This document shows positions 18,366 to 29,400 of a stretch of DNA of 64,000 nt, in pieces. A model generated the notes under the pieces. It was not told where the DNA came from and searched no databases. It saw only the letters and a list, made by a program, of their open reading frames with translations. The DNA comes from Novosphingobium sp. (GTDB lineage: Bacteria; Pseudomonadota; Alphaproteobacteria; Sphingomonadales; Sphingomonadaceae). The first letter of the stretch is position 1. Each line of letters opens with the position of its first letter. The DNA lies in assembly GCF_027489515.1 (NCBI RefSeq), contig NZ_JAIXZS010000035.1:21984-85983 (forward strand), written 5' to 3'. The position numbers and the translations under genes are program-made.

Positions 18366-18457
18366 GCGGCCTCGCCCAGACCCCTTAAGCACGATGGCTT
18401 ATGGCCAGTTAAGCATGGCGCCGCGCCTTCTTGCGCCGCCCTCCGAAGGAGCATGAC

Positions 18458-19186
18458 GTGGCAGGCGCATCCGCCGATGGCGAAGTCAATCACTGGCCGG
18501 CCTTCGTGGACGTGCTCACCACCGTGATCATGGTGGTAACGTTCCTGCTCGTGATCATGAGCGCCGCGGTCATGCAACTGTCGCAGCGCGTGATTGCCAA
18601 TTTCAAGCAGCAGCTGATCGAGCAGGAGCAGAAAAAGCAGAATGTCGGCAAGGACGGCAAACCCGTTGCCTGCGCCCCGGGCGCAGTGCCGGTGCTGTCC
18701 CCGCGCGATGCCGCTCCCGGCACCTCGGTTTCCGAACTCGGCGCGGTGCTGCGCTCTCCCACGGTCACCGACGGCGCCGAACGCCTCTCGATCCGCACGC
18801 GCGAGACGCCCGAGACGCTGAAGCTGCAGGTCAAGGCAGAGGAGCAGCCGACCGATGTCAGCGGTGTCGAAGTCAAGACTGCAGATACCCTGCTCAAGAT
18901 CGGCTTCGCACCCAATGCCGCGACCTATGACGATGCCAATGCCGCGCGCGTGGTCGGTTTCATCAGGAGCAAGGCGCGGCCTGGCACGAAGTATGAGATC
19001 TGGTCCTTTGCGCCGCAGACGCGCTCGGTCTCCGAAGCGCAGCGCGTCGCGTTCTACCGCGCGGCGATGACCCGCAACCTGCTCCTGCGCGCAGGCCTCG
19101 CGCCCGCCGATGTCACAACCCAGATCCGCGTCACCGACGCGGCCTCTCCCGATGGGCACATGGTGCGCGTGGTGATCAAGCCATGA
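18458..19186 (+). CDS. MotB/ExbD/SiiA-like single-TM protein of the secretion locus
   Basis: A 242-residue bitopic inner-membrane protein. GTG 18458 is the start, with AAGGAG 7 nt upstream. One membrane helix (VDVLTTVIMVVTFLLVIMSA, residues 17-36) carries Asp18 near its cytoplasmic end, the position of the proton-carrying Asp in MotB, TolR and ExbD. A coiled stretch (QRVIANFKQQLIEQEQKKQN) and a periplasmic domain with an OmpA-C-like end follow (FIRSKARPGTKYEIWSFAPQ, SEAQRVAFYRAAMTRNLLLR). The next gene encodes a MotA/ExbB-like partner and overlaps by 4 bp. The closest functional parallel is SiiA of Salmonella SPI-4, which energises a giant T1SS adhesin; this is inferred from architecture. Confidence 0.75.
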   Translation: MAGASADGEVNHWPAFVDVLTTVIMVVTFLLVIMSAAVMQLSQRVIANFKQQLIEQEQKKQNVGKDGKPVACAPGAVPVLSPRDAAPGTSVSELGAVLRSPTVTDGAERLSIRTRETPETLKLQVKAEEQPTDVSGVEVKTADTLLKIGFAPNAATYDDANAARVVGFIRSKARPGTKYEIWSFAPQTRSVSEAQRVAFYRAAMTRNLLLRAGLAPADVTTQIRVTDAASPDGHMVRVVIKP

Positions 19187-20889
19187 TCGCCGCGTTCCGC
19201 TCCGCCCCCGGTTCCGCCTCCGGATCCACTGCCATGGAAAAGAAGCTGCGTGCCGAACTCGTCAAGATGGCCGTCATCATGGCGGTCCTCATCGGGCTCG
19301 GCATCTATGCCCACGAATTCGTCATCGATGGCATCAAGGCCAAGATGGCGCTCAACCTCTCGATCTTCGCCATCTTCGGGGTCGCGGCGGGCATCGCCTT
19401 CCGCAACGTTCTTTCGCTGCGCAACGAGGTCGTCGCCTTGCGCGCGCTCCAGGTCGATTACGGCGAGCGAGCCAAGCGTCCGCGCGATCCCTATGCGCAG
19501 CCGGCGGTGGTCTTCTCCGAACCCGAGCTCCTCGGCCAGGGCTACCGCCTGATCGCCGAGGAGCTCGGCAAGCAGGACAATCTCGAGATCGGCGCGGACA
19601 CCGTCCAGACGCTGCTCCATGATGTCGACCAGCGCATCAATGATCGCAAGTCGACGATCCTCTACTTCTCCGGCCTGATGGTCTTCCTCGGCCTGCTCGG
19701 CGCGTTCATGGGCCTGATGAAAACGGTCCACTCGGTCTCTGATCTGATCGGCGCGATGGACTTGTCTGGCGCGGCCGGGGCGGACAGCTTCGGCAAGATG
19801 ATCGAGGGCATGAAGGCCCCCTTGAACGGCATGTCGGTCGGCTTCTCCTCGTCGCTGTTCGGCCTGATGACCTCGATGGTCCTTGGCGCGCTCGAACGCT
19901 GCATGACGAGCGCGATGAAGACGCTGCGCAATGAATTCGAGCACTGGCTGTCAAACCTTGCGCAACTCGAATCCGGCCAGAGCGAAGCCGTCGCCAGCCC
20001 CAGCCGCGATTTCGGCTCGGTGCGCCGCGCGATCGAGGCGGGCGCGGCCGAACTCGCCGAGCTGCGCGCCGCCATCATCGGCCTTGCCCACGGCGCGGAG
20101 GCCAGCCGGGCCGAGATCGTCGGGCTCGCGGGTGCCGTCGGTGCCCTCTCCGACGTGGTCGCCGATCTGTCCGACCCGCGCCGGATCCTGCGCCCGGTGG
20201 CCGATGCCGTCGCGGAGCTTGCGCACAACCAGTCCGCCATGCTGGCCCAGATCACCACGCTGCACGAGGATGCCGCGGCAGACCGCGCGCATATCCGCGC
20301 AACGCTCGCCGCGCTCGGCGTCCTTGCCGAACGGTCGGCAGTGCTTGATGGCGACGAGATCCACCGCCAGCTGGATAACCTGATCACGCTGTCGGGCGAG
20401 GCGCAGCAGCTTCCGCGCGTCTCGCCCGAGCTGCGTGAGACCGCGTCCGACGCGCCGCCCTCCCTGATGGCCCGCCTCGCGGCCTCGCTCGGGCTTTCGC
20501 CGCGCAGCCCCGCGCGCCGCCAGCTTGTCGAAGCCCGGCGCCTGCGCCGCGAAGTGCACGCAGGCCTTGCGGCCAATCGCCGCGCAATGCGCGAACTCGG
20601 CGCACGGCTCGATCGGCGGCTGGAGCGGCTTGCGGTTGCCGAGGCGCATCACCGCGATGCCATCGCCCGGCTCGCCATGCGCAGCGCCGAGCATCGCGCC
20701 TCGTTTGAAACCTTTGCCGCTGCCTTCGAGGCGGGCAGCCCCTCCGAAGCTGATGCCATCGCGCTGGGCGATGCGCGCACCCAGATGGACCGGCTGCGCC
20801 GCCGTCTCGGCATGCGCTTCGAAGATCCTGCGCCGGAGCAGCCCGCCAGCGCTATAATCCCGTCCACCCCCCAGCGCGGAGCCTTGTGA
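19183..20889 (+). CDS. MotA/TolQ/ExbB/SiiB-like proton-channel protein with long C-terminal coil
   Basis: A 568-residue inner-membrane protein translationally coupled (ATGA) to the MotB-like gene. Helices are predicted near residues 28-48 (KMAVIMAVLIGLGIYAHEFV), 55-73, 158-181 (STILYFSGLMVFLGLLGAFM) and 214-238 (LNGMSVGFSSSLFGLMTSMV). The last two carry the MotA/TolQ/ExbB signature that forms the proton channel with the partner's Asp. Residues 270-568 form a long Ala/Arg/Glu-rich helical, coiled-coil-like cytoplasmic region that ordinary MotA and ExbB proteins lack. With its neighbour it should form a proton-driven motor for the secretion or positioning of the giant adhesin; SiiAB is the known parallel. 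Confidence 0.8.
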   Translation: MIAAFRSAPGSASGSTAMEKKLRAELVKMAVIMAVLIGLGIYAHEFVIDGIKAKMALNLSIFAIFGVAAGIAFRNVLSLRNEVVALRALQVDYGERAKRPRDPYAQPAVVFSEPELLGQGYRLIAEELGKQDNLEIGADTVQTLLHDVDQRINDRKSTILYFSGLMVFLGLLGAFMGLMKTVHSVSDLIGAMDLSGAAGADSFGKMIEGMKAPLNGMSVGFSSSLFGLMTSMVLGALERCMTSAMKTLRNEFEHWLSNLAQLESGQSEAVASPSRDFGSVRRAIEAGAAELAELRAAIIGLAHGAEASRAEIVGLAGAVGALSDVVADLSDPRRILRPVADAVAELAHNQSAMLAQITTLHEDAAADRAHIRATLAALGVLAERSAVLDGDEIHRQLDNLITLSGEAQQLPRVSPELRETASDAPPSLMARLAASLGLSPRSPARRQLVEARRLRREVHAGLAANRRAMRELGARLDRRLERLAVAEAHHRDAIARLAMRSAEHRASFETFAAAFEAGSPSEADAIALGDARTQMDRLRRRLGMRFEDPAPEQPASAIIPSTPQRGAL

Positions 20890-21236
20890 TGGCGCTGCAT
20901 TTTCACCCGTTCGGACGCCGCCCGGTGTTCTCGCGCGCCGATGAGCGCCACGCTTGCCGGATCGATGGCGAGATCGTGCTGACCGAGAAGATGGTGAGCT
21001 ACGAGGGCCGCCTCATCAACCTGTCGCGCGGCGGCGCGATGTTCCGCCCGCGCCTGGCCTATCTGATGAACCGCCGCGGCGATGCGGTGCAGGTCCAGGT
21101 CGCGGGCCTCGCGCTCCCGGGCGAGATCGTGGCGACATCACCGCTCGGCTTCGGCGTCCGCTTCGAGACGCCGCTTACCGAAGGCGAGCTTGCGCATCTG
21201 CTCGCCCACCACACGGCAGAAATCGAGCCTGCCTGA
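20889..21236 (+). CDS. PilZ-domain protein (putative c-di-GMP sensor of the adhesin locus)
   Basis: A 115-residue single-domain PilZ protein. ATG 20889 overlaps the preceding TGA stop; GTG 20886 is also possible. The two c-di-GMP-binding motifs are present: RxxxR as R20-H-A-C-R24 and (D/N)xSxxG as N44-L-S-R-G-G49, followed by a six-stranded barrel (GDAVQVQVAGLALPGEIVAT, PLGFGVRFETPL). No membrane segment. Its position directly after the MotA-like gene, in overlapping reading frames, suggests that c-di-GMP controls the motor or the secretion complex, as YcgR acts on the flagellar motor. Asn replaces Asp in the second motif, which many binding PilZ domains tolerate. Confidence 0.85.
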   Translation: MALHFHPFGRRPVFSRADERHACRIDGEIVLTEKMVSYEGRLINLSRGGAMFRPRLAYLMNRRGDAVQVQVAGLALPGEIVATSPLGFGVRFETPLTEGELAHLLAHHTAEIEPA

Positions 21237-21316
21237 CTAAGCTGCCTGACCCCTGCGTCCGTCCCGGCAGGCGCCAAAGGGCTATCCCCTAGGGTCTGCT
21301 TGCGCGGCCATTAACC

Positions 21317-23389
21317 ATGTTGGCCGCACACCGGGTCGCGATCGAAAAGGTCATGAAGGAAGCCAAGGTGCCGCATCTCCTTGCCCATCCGCCGCTCACG
21401 GCGCTCGCTGCCGCCCTTATGGCCGGCGGATCGCTTGCGGTCTCCGCGGCCGGCGCGGCAGAGCCTGCGGTGGCGCCGGAGGGCGTGCCGCATGCGCCGC
21501 CGCTGGCCTATGCCCTCGAAGGGCTCGAGGGAGGCGACTTCGTCACAGTGGCCGGCGTGGGGCCGGGTCATGCGTCCTCTCGGCTGCCAGCTCGTACCGA
21601 ACCTGCCGCTGAACAGCCCCAACCCCCGCCAGCGCCCCCGCCGGCACCCCCGCCGATGCTGGAAGCGCAGCCGGTGATCCGGCTCGTGCTGGCTCGGCCG
21701 CTGCTCCCGGCTCCGTTCGCGCCCGCCATACTCAGCGATCTTGTCCCGCCGCTACCGGTTGCGGCGCTCGCCGCACCGCGCGCCCCGGTGCTGCCACAAG
21801 GCCCCATGCCCGATGGCTCGACCCTTGCTGCCAATATGGCGCCTGCGCCCGAGTTTCCCGCTGCCGCAGCGAATGAGACCTCCGGCGTCGAGCCTTCTGT
21901 CGCCGAGACCACTGTGGCCGAACTCCCCGCGCTCGATCCCGCGCAGCCAGCCGTGCTCTCCCGCCTCGATGGCCCCGGCCCGCTCCCCGCGCTGCGCCCG
22001 CTTGCCGAACTGGTCAGTCCTGCAGAACCGGCCCGCGCACCTGCACCGATGCCTGCATCTGCAACGCCCGATCCCGCCGCCATCGATGCAGAGGAGCCCG
22101 CTGCTCCGGCTGCGCCTGCCAACCCGGCCGAGACGGAATCGCTCACCGATGCGATCGTCGCCTCTTTGCGCGGCAACCCGGAAATCCAGATCTCGCTCGC
22201 CCAGCAGGACGACGCCCGCTACGGCGTCGACGAGGCGCGCGCCAACTACCTCCCCCGCGTCGACGTGACAGGCGCCTGGGGCCGCGAGTTCGCGCGCAAC
22301 ATTCCGCAGGCTCCCACCCAGCGCTTCCGCAGCGAGGCGACGATCGCGCTCAACCAGAACCTGTGGGACTTCGGCGTCACCATCAACGACATCAAGCGCG
22401 CGCGGGCCAGCTACCGCTCGGCGCAATGGGGCACGCGCGAGCGGATCGAGGCGATTTCCTACGATATCGCCAATGCCTATCTCGGCGTGCTGCTCCAGCA
22501 GAAGCTCGTCACGCTGGCGGATGCTGAGATCGCCTCGGTGCGCAAGATCCTGCGCATCGTCACCGTCCAGAAGGACCTCGGCCTCACCACCCCCGCCGAT
22601 GTCGAGCGCGCGCAGACCCGGCTCGACAACGTGCGATCGCAGCTGCTGGATCGGCAAAGCGCGCTCGAACAGGCACGCAATGCCTACAAGCGCCTCACCG
22701 ATCACATGCCGCTGCCCGCCGCCGAAGTGCCCGCCGCCGGCGCAGCGCTGCCCGAAAGCGCCGATGTCGCGGTCGATCTCATCGACACGCGCAGCCCGCG
22801 CCTCGCGCAGGCGGTCGAGGATCGCCGTTCGCTCGACAAGCAGTATGATAGCCAGGCCGATACTGCGCTGCCGCGTCTCGGTCTCACCATCGCCAGCGAT
22901 TACCGGCAGGACGTGCTCGGCTCGACCGGGCGCGCGGTCGATGCGCGGGCCATGGTGACGTTCTCCTACCGGCTCTACAACGGCGGTGCCGCCACCGCGA
23001 CCAAGCGCCGCATCGGCGCGCGGCTGCGCCAGGCCGATTACGAACTGGATCGCCGCCGCCGCGAGGTGGAGCAGGACATCCGCATCGATTACGCCAGTCT
23101 CGGCGCCGCGCGCGAGAAGATCGCCACGATCGAAGCGGAAATCACCTCGGCCGAGCGCGTTGCCGATCTCTACAAGCAGCAGTTCCGCGGCGGGCGGCGC
23201 ACGGTGTTCGATCTGCTCGATGCCGAACAGCTGCTCTTCGCCGCGCGCGCGAAGCAGGCCGCCAATCTCATCGCGCTCCGCGCTGCCGAATACCGCGTGC
23301 TGCAGAAGCTTGGCGGCCTGTTCGATCTCGTCAGCGGCGGCCAGCCGCTGCCCGAACTCGCGCAGCCCGCGCCCGGGAGTGACGACTGA
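21317..23389 (+). CDS. TolC-family outer-membrane secretion channel with Pro/Ala-rich N-terminal extension
   Basis: A 690-residue protein. A signal peptide (LTALAAALMAGGSLAVSAAG, cleavage near AGAA) is followed by about 200 residues of Pro/Ala-rich, low-complexity sequence (QPPPAPPPAPPP and similar, residues 95-270). The TolC domain runs from about 273 to the end: SLTDAIVASLRGNPEIQISL, EARANYLPRVDVTGAW, NLWDFGVTINDIKRARASYR and the C-terminal FRGGRRTVFDLLDAEQLLFA. Usual TolC homologues of T1SS are about 450 residues and lack the extension, which could span the periplasm or bind peptidoglycan. A second start at 21353 is possible. It completes the tripartite channel with the HlyD-like and ABC proteins. 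Confidence 0.93.
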   Translation: MLAAHRVAIEKVMKEAKVPHLLAHPPLTALAAALMAGGSLAVSAAGAAEPAVAPEGVPHAPPLAYALEGLEGGDFVTVAGVGPGHASSRLPARTEPAAEQPQPPPAPPPAPPPMLEAQPVIRLVLARPLLPAPFAPAILSDLVPPLPVAALAAPRAPVLPQGPMPDGSTLAANMAPAPEFPAAAANETSGVEPSVAETTVAELPALDPAQPAVLSRLDGPGPLPALRPLAELVSPAEPARAPAPMPASATPDPAAIDAEEPAAPAAPANPAETESLTDAIVASLRGNPEIQISLAQQDDARYGVDEARANYLPRVDVTGAWGREFARNIPQAPTQRFRSEATIALNQNLWDFGVTINDIKRARASYRSAQWGTRERIEAISYDIANAYLGVLLQQKLVTLADAEIASVRKILRIVTVQKDLGLTTPADVERAQTRLDNVRSQLLDRQSALEQARNAYKRLTDHMPLPAAEVPAAGAALPESADVAVDLIDTRSPRLAQAVEDRRSLDKQYDSQADTALPRLGLTIASDYRQDVLGSTGRAVDARAMVTFSYRLYNGGAATATKRRIGARLRQADYELDRRRREVEQDIRIDYASLGAAREKIATIEAEITSAERVADLYKQQFRGGRRTVFDLLDAEQLLFAARAKQAANLIALRAAEYRVLQKLGGLFDLVSGGQPLPELAQPAPGSDD

Positions 23390-23480
23390 GCCCGCACGCA
23401 TACGGGAAATCCCGGAGGCTCGCCCAGCCCAAGCCCTAATTTCGCGGCGCTAGGATCGGGCGCCCAGCATTCGAGGTCCT

Positions 23481-26400
23481 ATGGTCAACAAGGTTCGCGC
23501 CAAATCGGGTTCCACCGGCAAGCTCAGGGGGGGCAAGGCCTCCGCCGGTCTTGCGCCCGATGCCAAGGGGCCAGCCTCTGGCGAGGGCACGGACGCGGTC
23601 GTCCACAAGCAGGACATCGGCGCCGCAAAAGTCGTCCAGCTCGATGCCGACGACAAGGCGCGGCTCGGCATCAAGTACGCCCCGTTCAAGGTCGAGATCG
23701 CTGACGTCGACGTCGTGCTCGTCTTCAACGACCGTTCGCGCATCATCATTCCGGGCATGGCGCTTGCCGCGTTCTCGGGCCGCAAGCCGGTCATCCTGTT
23801 CGCCGACAAGGAGTTCTCGGCAGATCAGGCCGTCGGCATGGTCGGCGAGATCACGCCGCAGAACCCCGGCCTCGAACTGCATCTCAGCAGCGCCGATGCG
23901 ACGAAGCCTGCGGAAGCGGCCAAGCCGCCCGCGGCGGTCCAGCCCGAGGATTCGGCGCAGGCCCAGGCCGAGGCCGCGGCCAAGGAGGAAAAGCAGCACA
24001 AGTCCGACGAGACCGGCAAGGCGCTGACCGAGAAGATCAGCGATTCGCAGCCGCAGAGCCCCTCGACGCCGGGCGTCCAGTCCCCCCGCGCCGCTGATCC
24101 CGCGCCCGACGATGCGCTGGGGCCCGCAGGGATCGGCAAGCTCGTCCCCAAGCTGACCTTCGAGCTGTTCAACAGCGAAGGCGTCACCCGCAGCACCGAG
24201 AATGGCGAGACGGTGATCAAGGGCGATACCGGCGGACCGGATTCCTCGAAGAACAGCGGCTTCCGCGCCCAATCAGCGCCGGAAAGCATCGACGGCACTT
24301 CGGGCAGCGATGTGATCTTCGCCGACGATCCCGCCCACGCACCGCAGGGCAATAGCTTTCGCGTGCTGAATGTCGTCGCCGAAGTGCCCGCCAAGGGGCT
24401 CGACCTGCTCGAAGTCCTGATCCCGTCGCTTCCGGCGGGCTACGGCATCGTCAACGGCACGCTCACCGAGAAGGGCTGGCTGGTCTCGGTCGATCAGGCC
24501 AAGATCACCAAGCTGACGACGACCGTCGACGAGACGGGCAAGACCGTCCCCGTCCCCGCGAGCCAGTCGCACTTCTCTTTCGAGCTCGAGCTTACCTACA
24601 AGCTGCCTCCCACCGCCACCGCGGCCGGGGACAACGGCTTCAAGGACGAGTTCTATCTTCCCGTGCTGCTCGGCCTCTCGTCCGATGGCAAGACCTCGAC
24701 CTTCGCGGTCTCGGTCTCGACGCATTTCGGCATCAGGGACGTGACCGACGAGGCCGGGATGACGGTGAAGGATCCCGTCACCGGCGAGCCGATCTACGTC
24801 CTCTTCTCCAATCCGCCCGGCACCAATATCTCGGCCGGGGCGGGAGATGATCATATCCATGCCGGCGCAGGGGCAGACCGCATCGATGGCGGCACCGGCT
24901 TCGATTTCGCCGACTATCACCTCTCGGGCGAAGGCGTCGATGCGAACCTCGGTAGCGGCAAGGGCAAGGGCGGCGCCGCGGAAGGCGATAGCTACGTCAG
25001 CGTCGAGGGCCTGATCGGCTCCGATTTCGACGACCGCCTGACCGGTGATGGTGGCGACAACACGCTGATTGGCGGCAAGGGCGCGGATGTGCTCGATGGC
25101 GGCGCGGGCACCGATACGGTGGACTACACGCATGCGCTCGATGGCGCGCCCGTGGGCACAGAGGGCATCGAGGTGTTCCTCGACGGTGCCCCGGCGCGCG
25201 GAGGCGAGGCCGAGGGCGACCGGCTCACCAGCGTCGAGCATGTCATCGCCACGGACCGTGATGATACGATCCATGGCGGCGCGGCCGGCGAATGGATCGA
25301 GGCCGGGGCGGGCGATGACCGCCTGATCTCGAGCGCCGGCGCAGATCGCTTCGATGGCGGCGCGGGCACCGATACGCTCGACTACAGCGGCGCGGCCAGC
25401 GGCGTCGATGCCCGGCTGGACGGCACCGCCGGCAAGGGCGGCGATGCAGCAGGCGATACGGCGACTGGCGTCGAGAACCTGATCGGCTCCGCGTACGATG
25501 ACGTGCTCACCGGCGACGGCGGCGACAACCGCATCACCGGCGGCGCCGGTGCTGACCGTATCGACGGCGCGGGCGGCGTCGATACGGTCGATTTCAGCAC
25601 CAGCGATGTCGCGGTCGAAGTCTATCTCGATGGCCGCACCAGCCGCGGCGGCGAGGCGGAAGGCGATACCTACGCCAATATCGAAATCCTGAACGGCAGC
25701 GCCTTTGGCGATCGCCTTGTCGGTGGACGCGGCGAGGAAACCCTCTCCGGCGGCGCGGGCGACGATGTGCTCGAAGGCGGCTTCGGCGCCGATGCGCTCG
25801 ATGGCGGTGCGGGCCTCGATATCGCGAGCTATGCGGGCTCGGCCGCCGCTGTGCAGGTCGCGCTCGATGGCTCGCTGCGCGATGGCGGCGATGCGGTGGG
25901 CGATGTGTTCACCAGCATCGAAGGCCTCGAAGGCTCGTCTTTTGGCGATACGCTGCTCGGCTCGGCTGGCGGCGATGTGCTGCGCGGCCTCGGCGGCGAT
26001 GACCTCCTCGCCGGCCTCGGCGGCGCCGACGCGCTCGAGGGCGGCGCGGGCTTTGACACCGCGGACTACAGCGGCTCGCGCTTTGGCGTGACAGTGCGCC
26101 TCGATGGCACGCTTTCCGAAGGCGGCGATGCCGATGGCGATCGGCTGACCGGCATCGAGAAGGTCGTCGGCAGCGCGCACGATGATATCTTGCTCGGCGC
26201 CGGGGCGGTTGAAACGCTGTCCGGCGGCGATGGTGACGACAGCCTCGCGGGCGGCGCGGGCGCGGATACGTTGATCGGCGGCGGCGGGATCGATACAGCC
26301 GATTACACCGGCTCGGGCGCGGGCGTCACCGTTTCGCTCGATGGGACGGCAGGCCGGGGCGGCGATGCGGCAGGCGATGTCCTGCGCGGGATCGAAACGC

Positions 26401-29400
26401 TGGCCGGTTCGGCCTTTGCCGATCGCCTCGGCGGCGATGCGGGCGACAATGTGCTGCAAGGCGGGGCAGGCGACGACACCCTCACCGGCGATTTCGGGGC
26501 CGATACCCTTGCCGGCGGCGATGGCTTCGATACGGCAGACTATGCCTCCGCAGGCGGCGCGGTCACCGTGCGGCTCGATGGCAATGCCTCCTCCGGTGAC
26601 ATTGCCGAGGGCGATCGGCTCTCGGGCATCGAACGCCTCGTCGGCGGCGCTTACGCCGATACCCTGATCGGCGACAGCGCGGACAATACGCTCGAAGGCG
26701 GCGCGGGCGATGATACCCTGCGCGGCGGGCTCGGCGCGGACGCCCTCGTCGGCGGGAGCGGCGCGGACACGGCCGACTACAGCGATTCCGCAGCAGCGGT
26801 GCAGATTGATCTCGCGGCGGGCACCGGGCTTGGCGGCAGCGCGGCCGGCGATACCTTCCGCGGGATCGAGAACCTCACTGGCTCGGACCAGGCCGACCGC
26901 CTGAGCGGCGATGCCGGTGCCAATCGCCTTTCCGGCGGCTCTGGCGACGACGTGCTGGCCGGCGGCGGTGGCGCGGATCTGCTGCAGGGCGGTGAGGGGC
27001 TCGACACCGCAGACTACAGCGGCTCGCGCGCCGCGGTCGCTGTCGCGCTCGATGGCTCGGCGGGGAGCGGCGGCGATGCCGCGGGCGACCAGCTCCAGGG
27101 CATCGAGGCCCTCACCGGCTCGGCCTTTGCCGACCGGCTTTCCGGCAATGAAGGCACCAACACGCTGGACGGCGGTGCGGGCAACGACGTGCTCACCGGG
27201 CTTGGCGGGGCGGACCGGCTGGTCGGCGGCGCCGGGTTCGACACGGCGGACTACAGCCTCAGCGCGACCGGCGTCGTCGTCGGCACCGATGGCGCGGTCG
27301 GCCTCGGCGGCGATGCGCAGGGCGACACGCTCACCGGCATCGAACGCGTCCTCGGCTCGGCCTTCGACGACCGCCTGTCCGGCGGAACGGACGCCGATAC
27401 GCTCGATGGCGGCGCGGGCAACGACCGGCTCGACGGCGGCGCAGGCGCGGATCGGCTGATCGGCGGCCTCGGCACCGATATTGCCGATTATGCCCGCTCC
27501 GAAGCCGGGGTGAACGCCGGCCTTGATGGCGGTGCCAACACCGGCGGCGATGCCGAGGGCGATACCTACAGCGGCGTCGAAGGCATCTCCGGCTCGGCTT
27601 TCGGCGATACCCTGCGCGGTTCCGCCGATGCCGACGTGCTGCTTGGCCAGGGCGGCAACGACACGCTCTTCGGCAGCGCCGGGGCCGACGTGCTCGATGG
27701 CGGTGCCGGATCGGATAGCGCCGATTACAGCGCCAGCGATGCCGGCGTGCGCATTGATCTCTCGCTCGGCAGTGCCAGCGGCGGCGATGCCGAAGGAGAC
27801 ACGCTGGCCGGGCTCGAAGGCGTGATCGGCTCGGACTTTGCCGATAGCCTCGATGGGTCTGCTGCCAGCGAACGGCTGATCGGCGGCGGCGGCGACGATA
27901 TCATCGAAGGCCGCGGCGGCGCGGACGTCCTCGACGGCGGTGACGGTATCGATACCGTCAGCTACGAGGACAGCCGCACCGGAATCTCGCTGACCCTCGA
28001 TGGCACGGCGGGCGAAAGCGGCGATGCCGAAGGCGATTCGGTCACAGGCTTCGAACATGTCGTGGGCTCGGACTACAACGACCGCATCACTGGCGTCGGC
28101 GCGGCGGAAATTTTCGAAGGCGGCGGCGGTGATGACCGCCTGTCCGGCGCGGGCGGCAATGACACCCTGATCGGCGATACCGGCGACGATGTCCTGAACG
28201 GCGGCGCGGGGGCGGACACGCTCGAAGGCGGGCTCGGCTTCGATACGGCGGCCTATGACGGCTCGGCGGCCGCCATCACCATCGATCTCGGCGCGGGCAG
28301 CGGCGCGGGCGGGGATGCGCAAGGCGATCGGCTCTCCGGCATCGAAAGCGTGCTCGGATCGGCCTTCGATGATCGGCTCACCGGCGGAGCGGCGGCGGAG
28401 CGGCTCAGCGGCGGCGACGGTGACGATGTGCTGAGCGGTGCGGCGGGCGATGACACCTTGCTCGGCGGCGCGGGCGACGACGTGATCGATGGCGGCAGCG
28501 GCGCCGATGCGATCGATGGCGGCGCAGGCCACGACCGCGTGGACTACAGCCTCTCGGGCTCCGGCGTCAGCGTCTATCTCGATGGCGTCACCGGCTTCGG
28601 CGGCACCGCTACCGGCGATACGCTGGCAAGCATCGAGGACGTGACGGGCAGCGGCTACGACGACATGCTGAGCGGCGCCGGCGCAGATGAGACGCTGCGC
28701 GGCGGCGGCGGCAATGACCTTCTCGCCGGGCGCGCCGGCGCGGACCTGCTTGATGGCGGCGCGGGCTTCGATACCGCCGATTACGGCACGTCGGCTGCGG
28801 GCGTGACGGTCGATCTGGCAACCGGCACCGGCACCGGCGGCGATGCAGAGGGCGATACCCTTGTCTCGGTCGAGCGCCTGCTCGGCTCTTCGGGCGCCGA
28901 CACCCTGTCTGGCGCCGACGGCGAGGAAACCATAGAAGGCGGTGCGGGCGACGATGCGCTCTCCGGGCGCGCCGGGGCGGACACCCTCCTTGGCGGCGCC
29001 GGCAACGATAGCCTTTATGGCGGTGAAGGCGCGGACACGCTCGATGGCGGCAGCGGGTTCGATACCGTCGACTACTCGGCCTCGTCTGAAGCCATTGTCG
29101 CGGGGCTGGGCGGCAGCATCGGCATCGGCGGCGATGCGCAGGGCGATACGCTTACCGGGATCGAGCGCCTTGTCGGTTCGGCTTTCGGCGACCGCCTGCT
29201 CGGCAGCCTCAACGACGATATGCTCGAAGGCGGCGCGGGCGATGACACGCTCATTGGCGGCGAGGGCAACGACACGCTGCGGGGCGGTGCTGGCAACGAT
29301 ACGCTGGATGGTGGCGCGGGCGCGGACCGCATCGACGGCGGCGAGGGGCTCGACACGGTCGACTACGGCAGCTCGGCCGCAGCTGTCACCGTTCGGCTCG

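Noticed and set aside
16020..18392. 790-codon minus-strand ORF
   Set aside because: Antisense to the ABC transporter gene, whose Walker and signature motifs are unambiguous.
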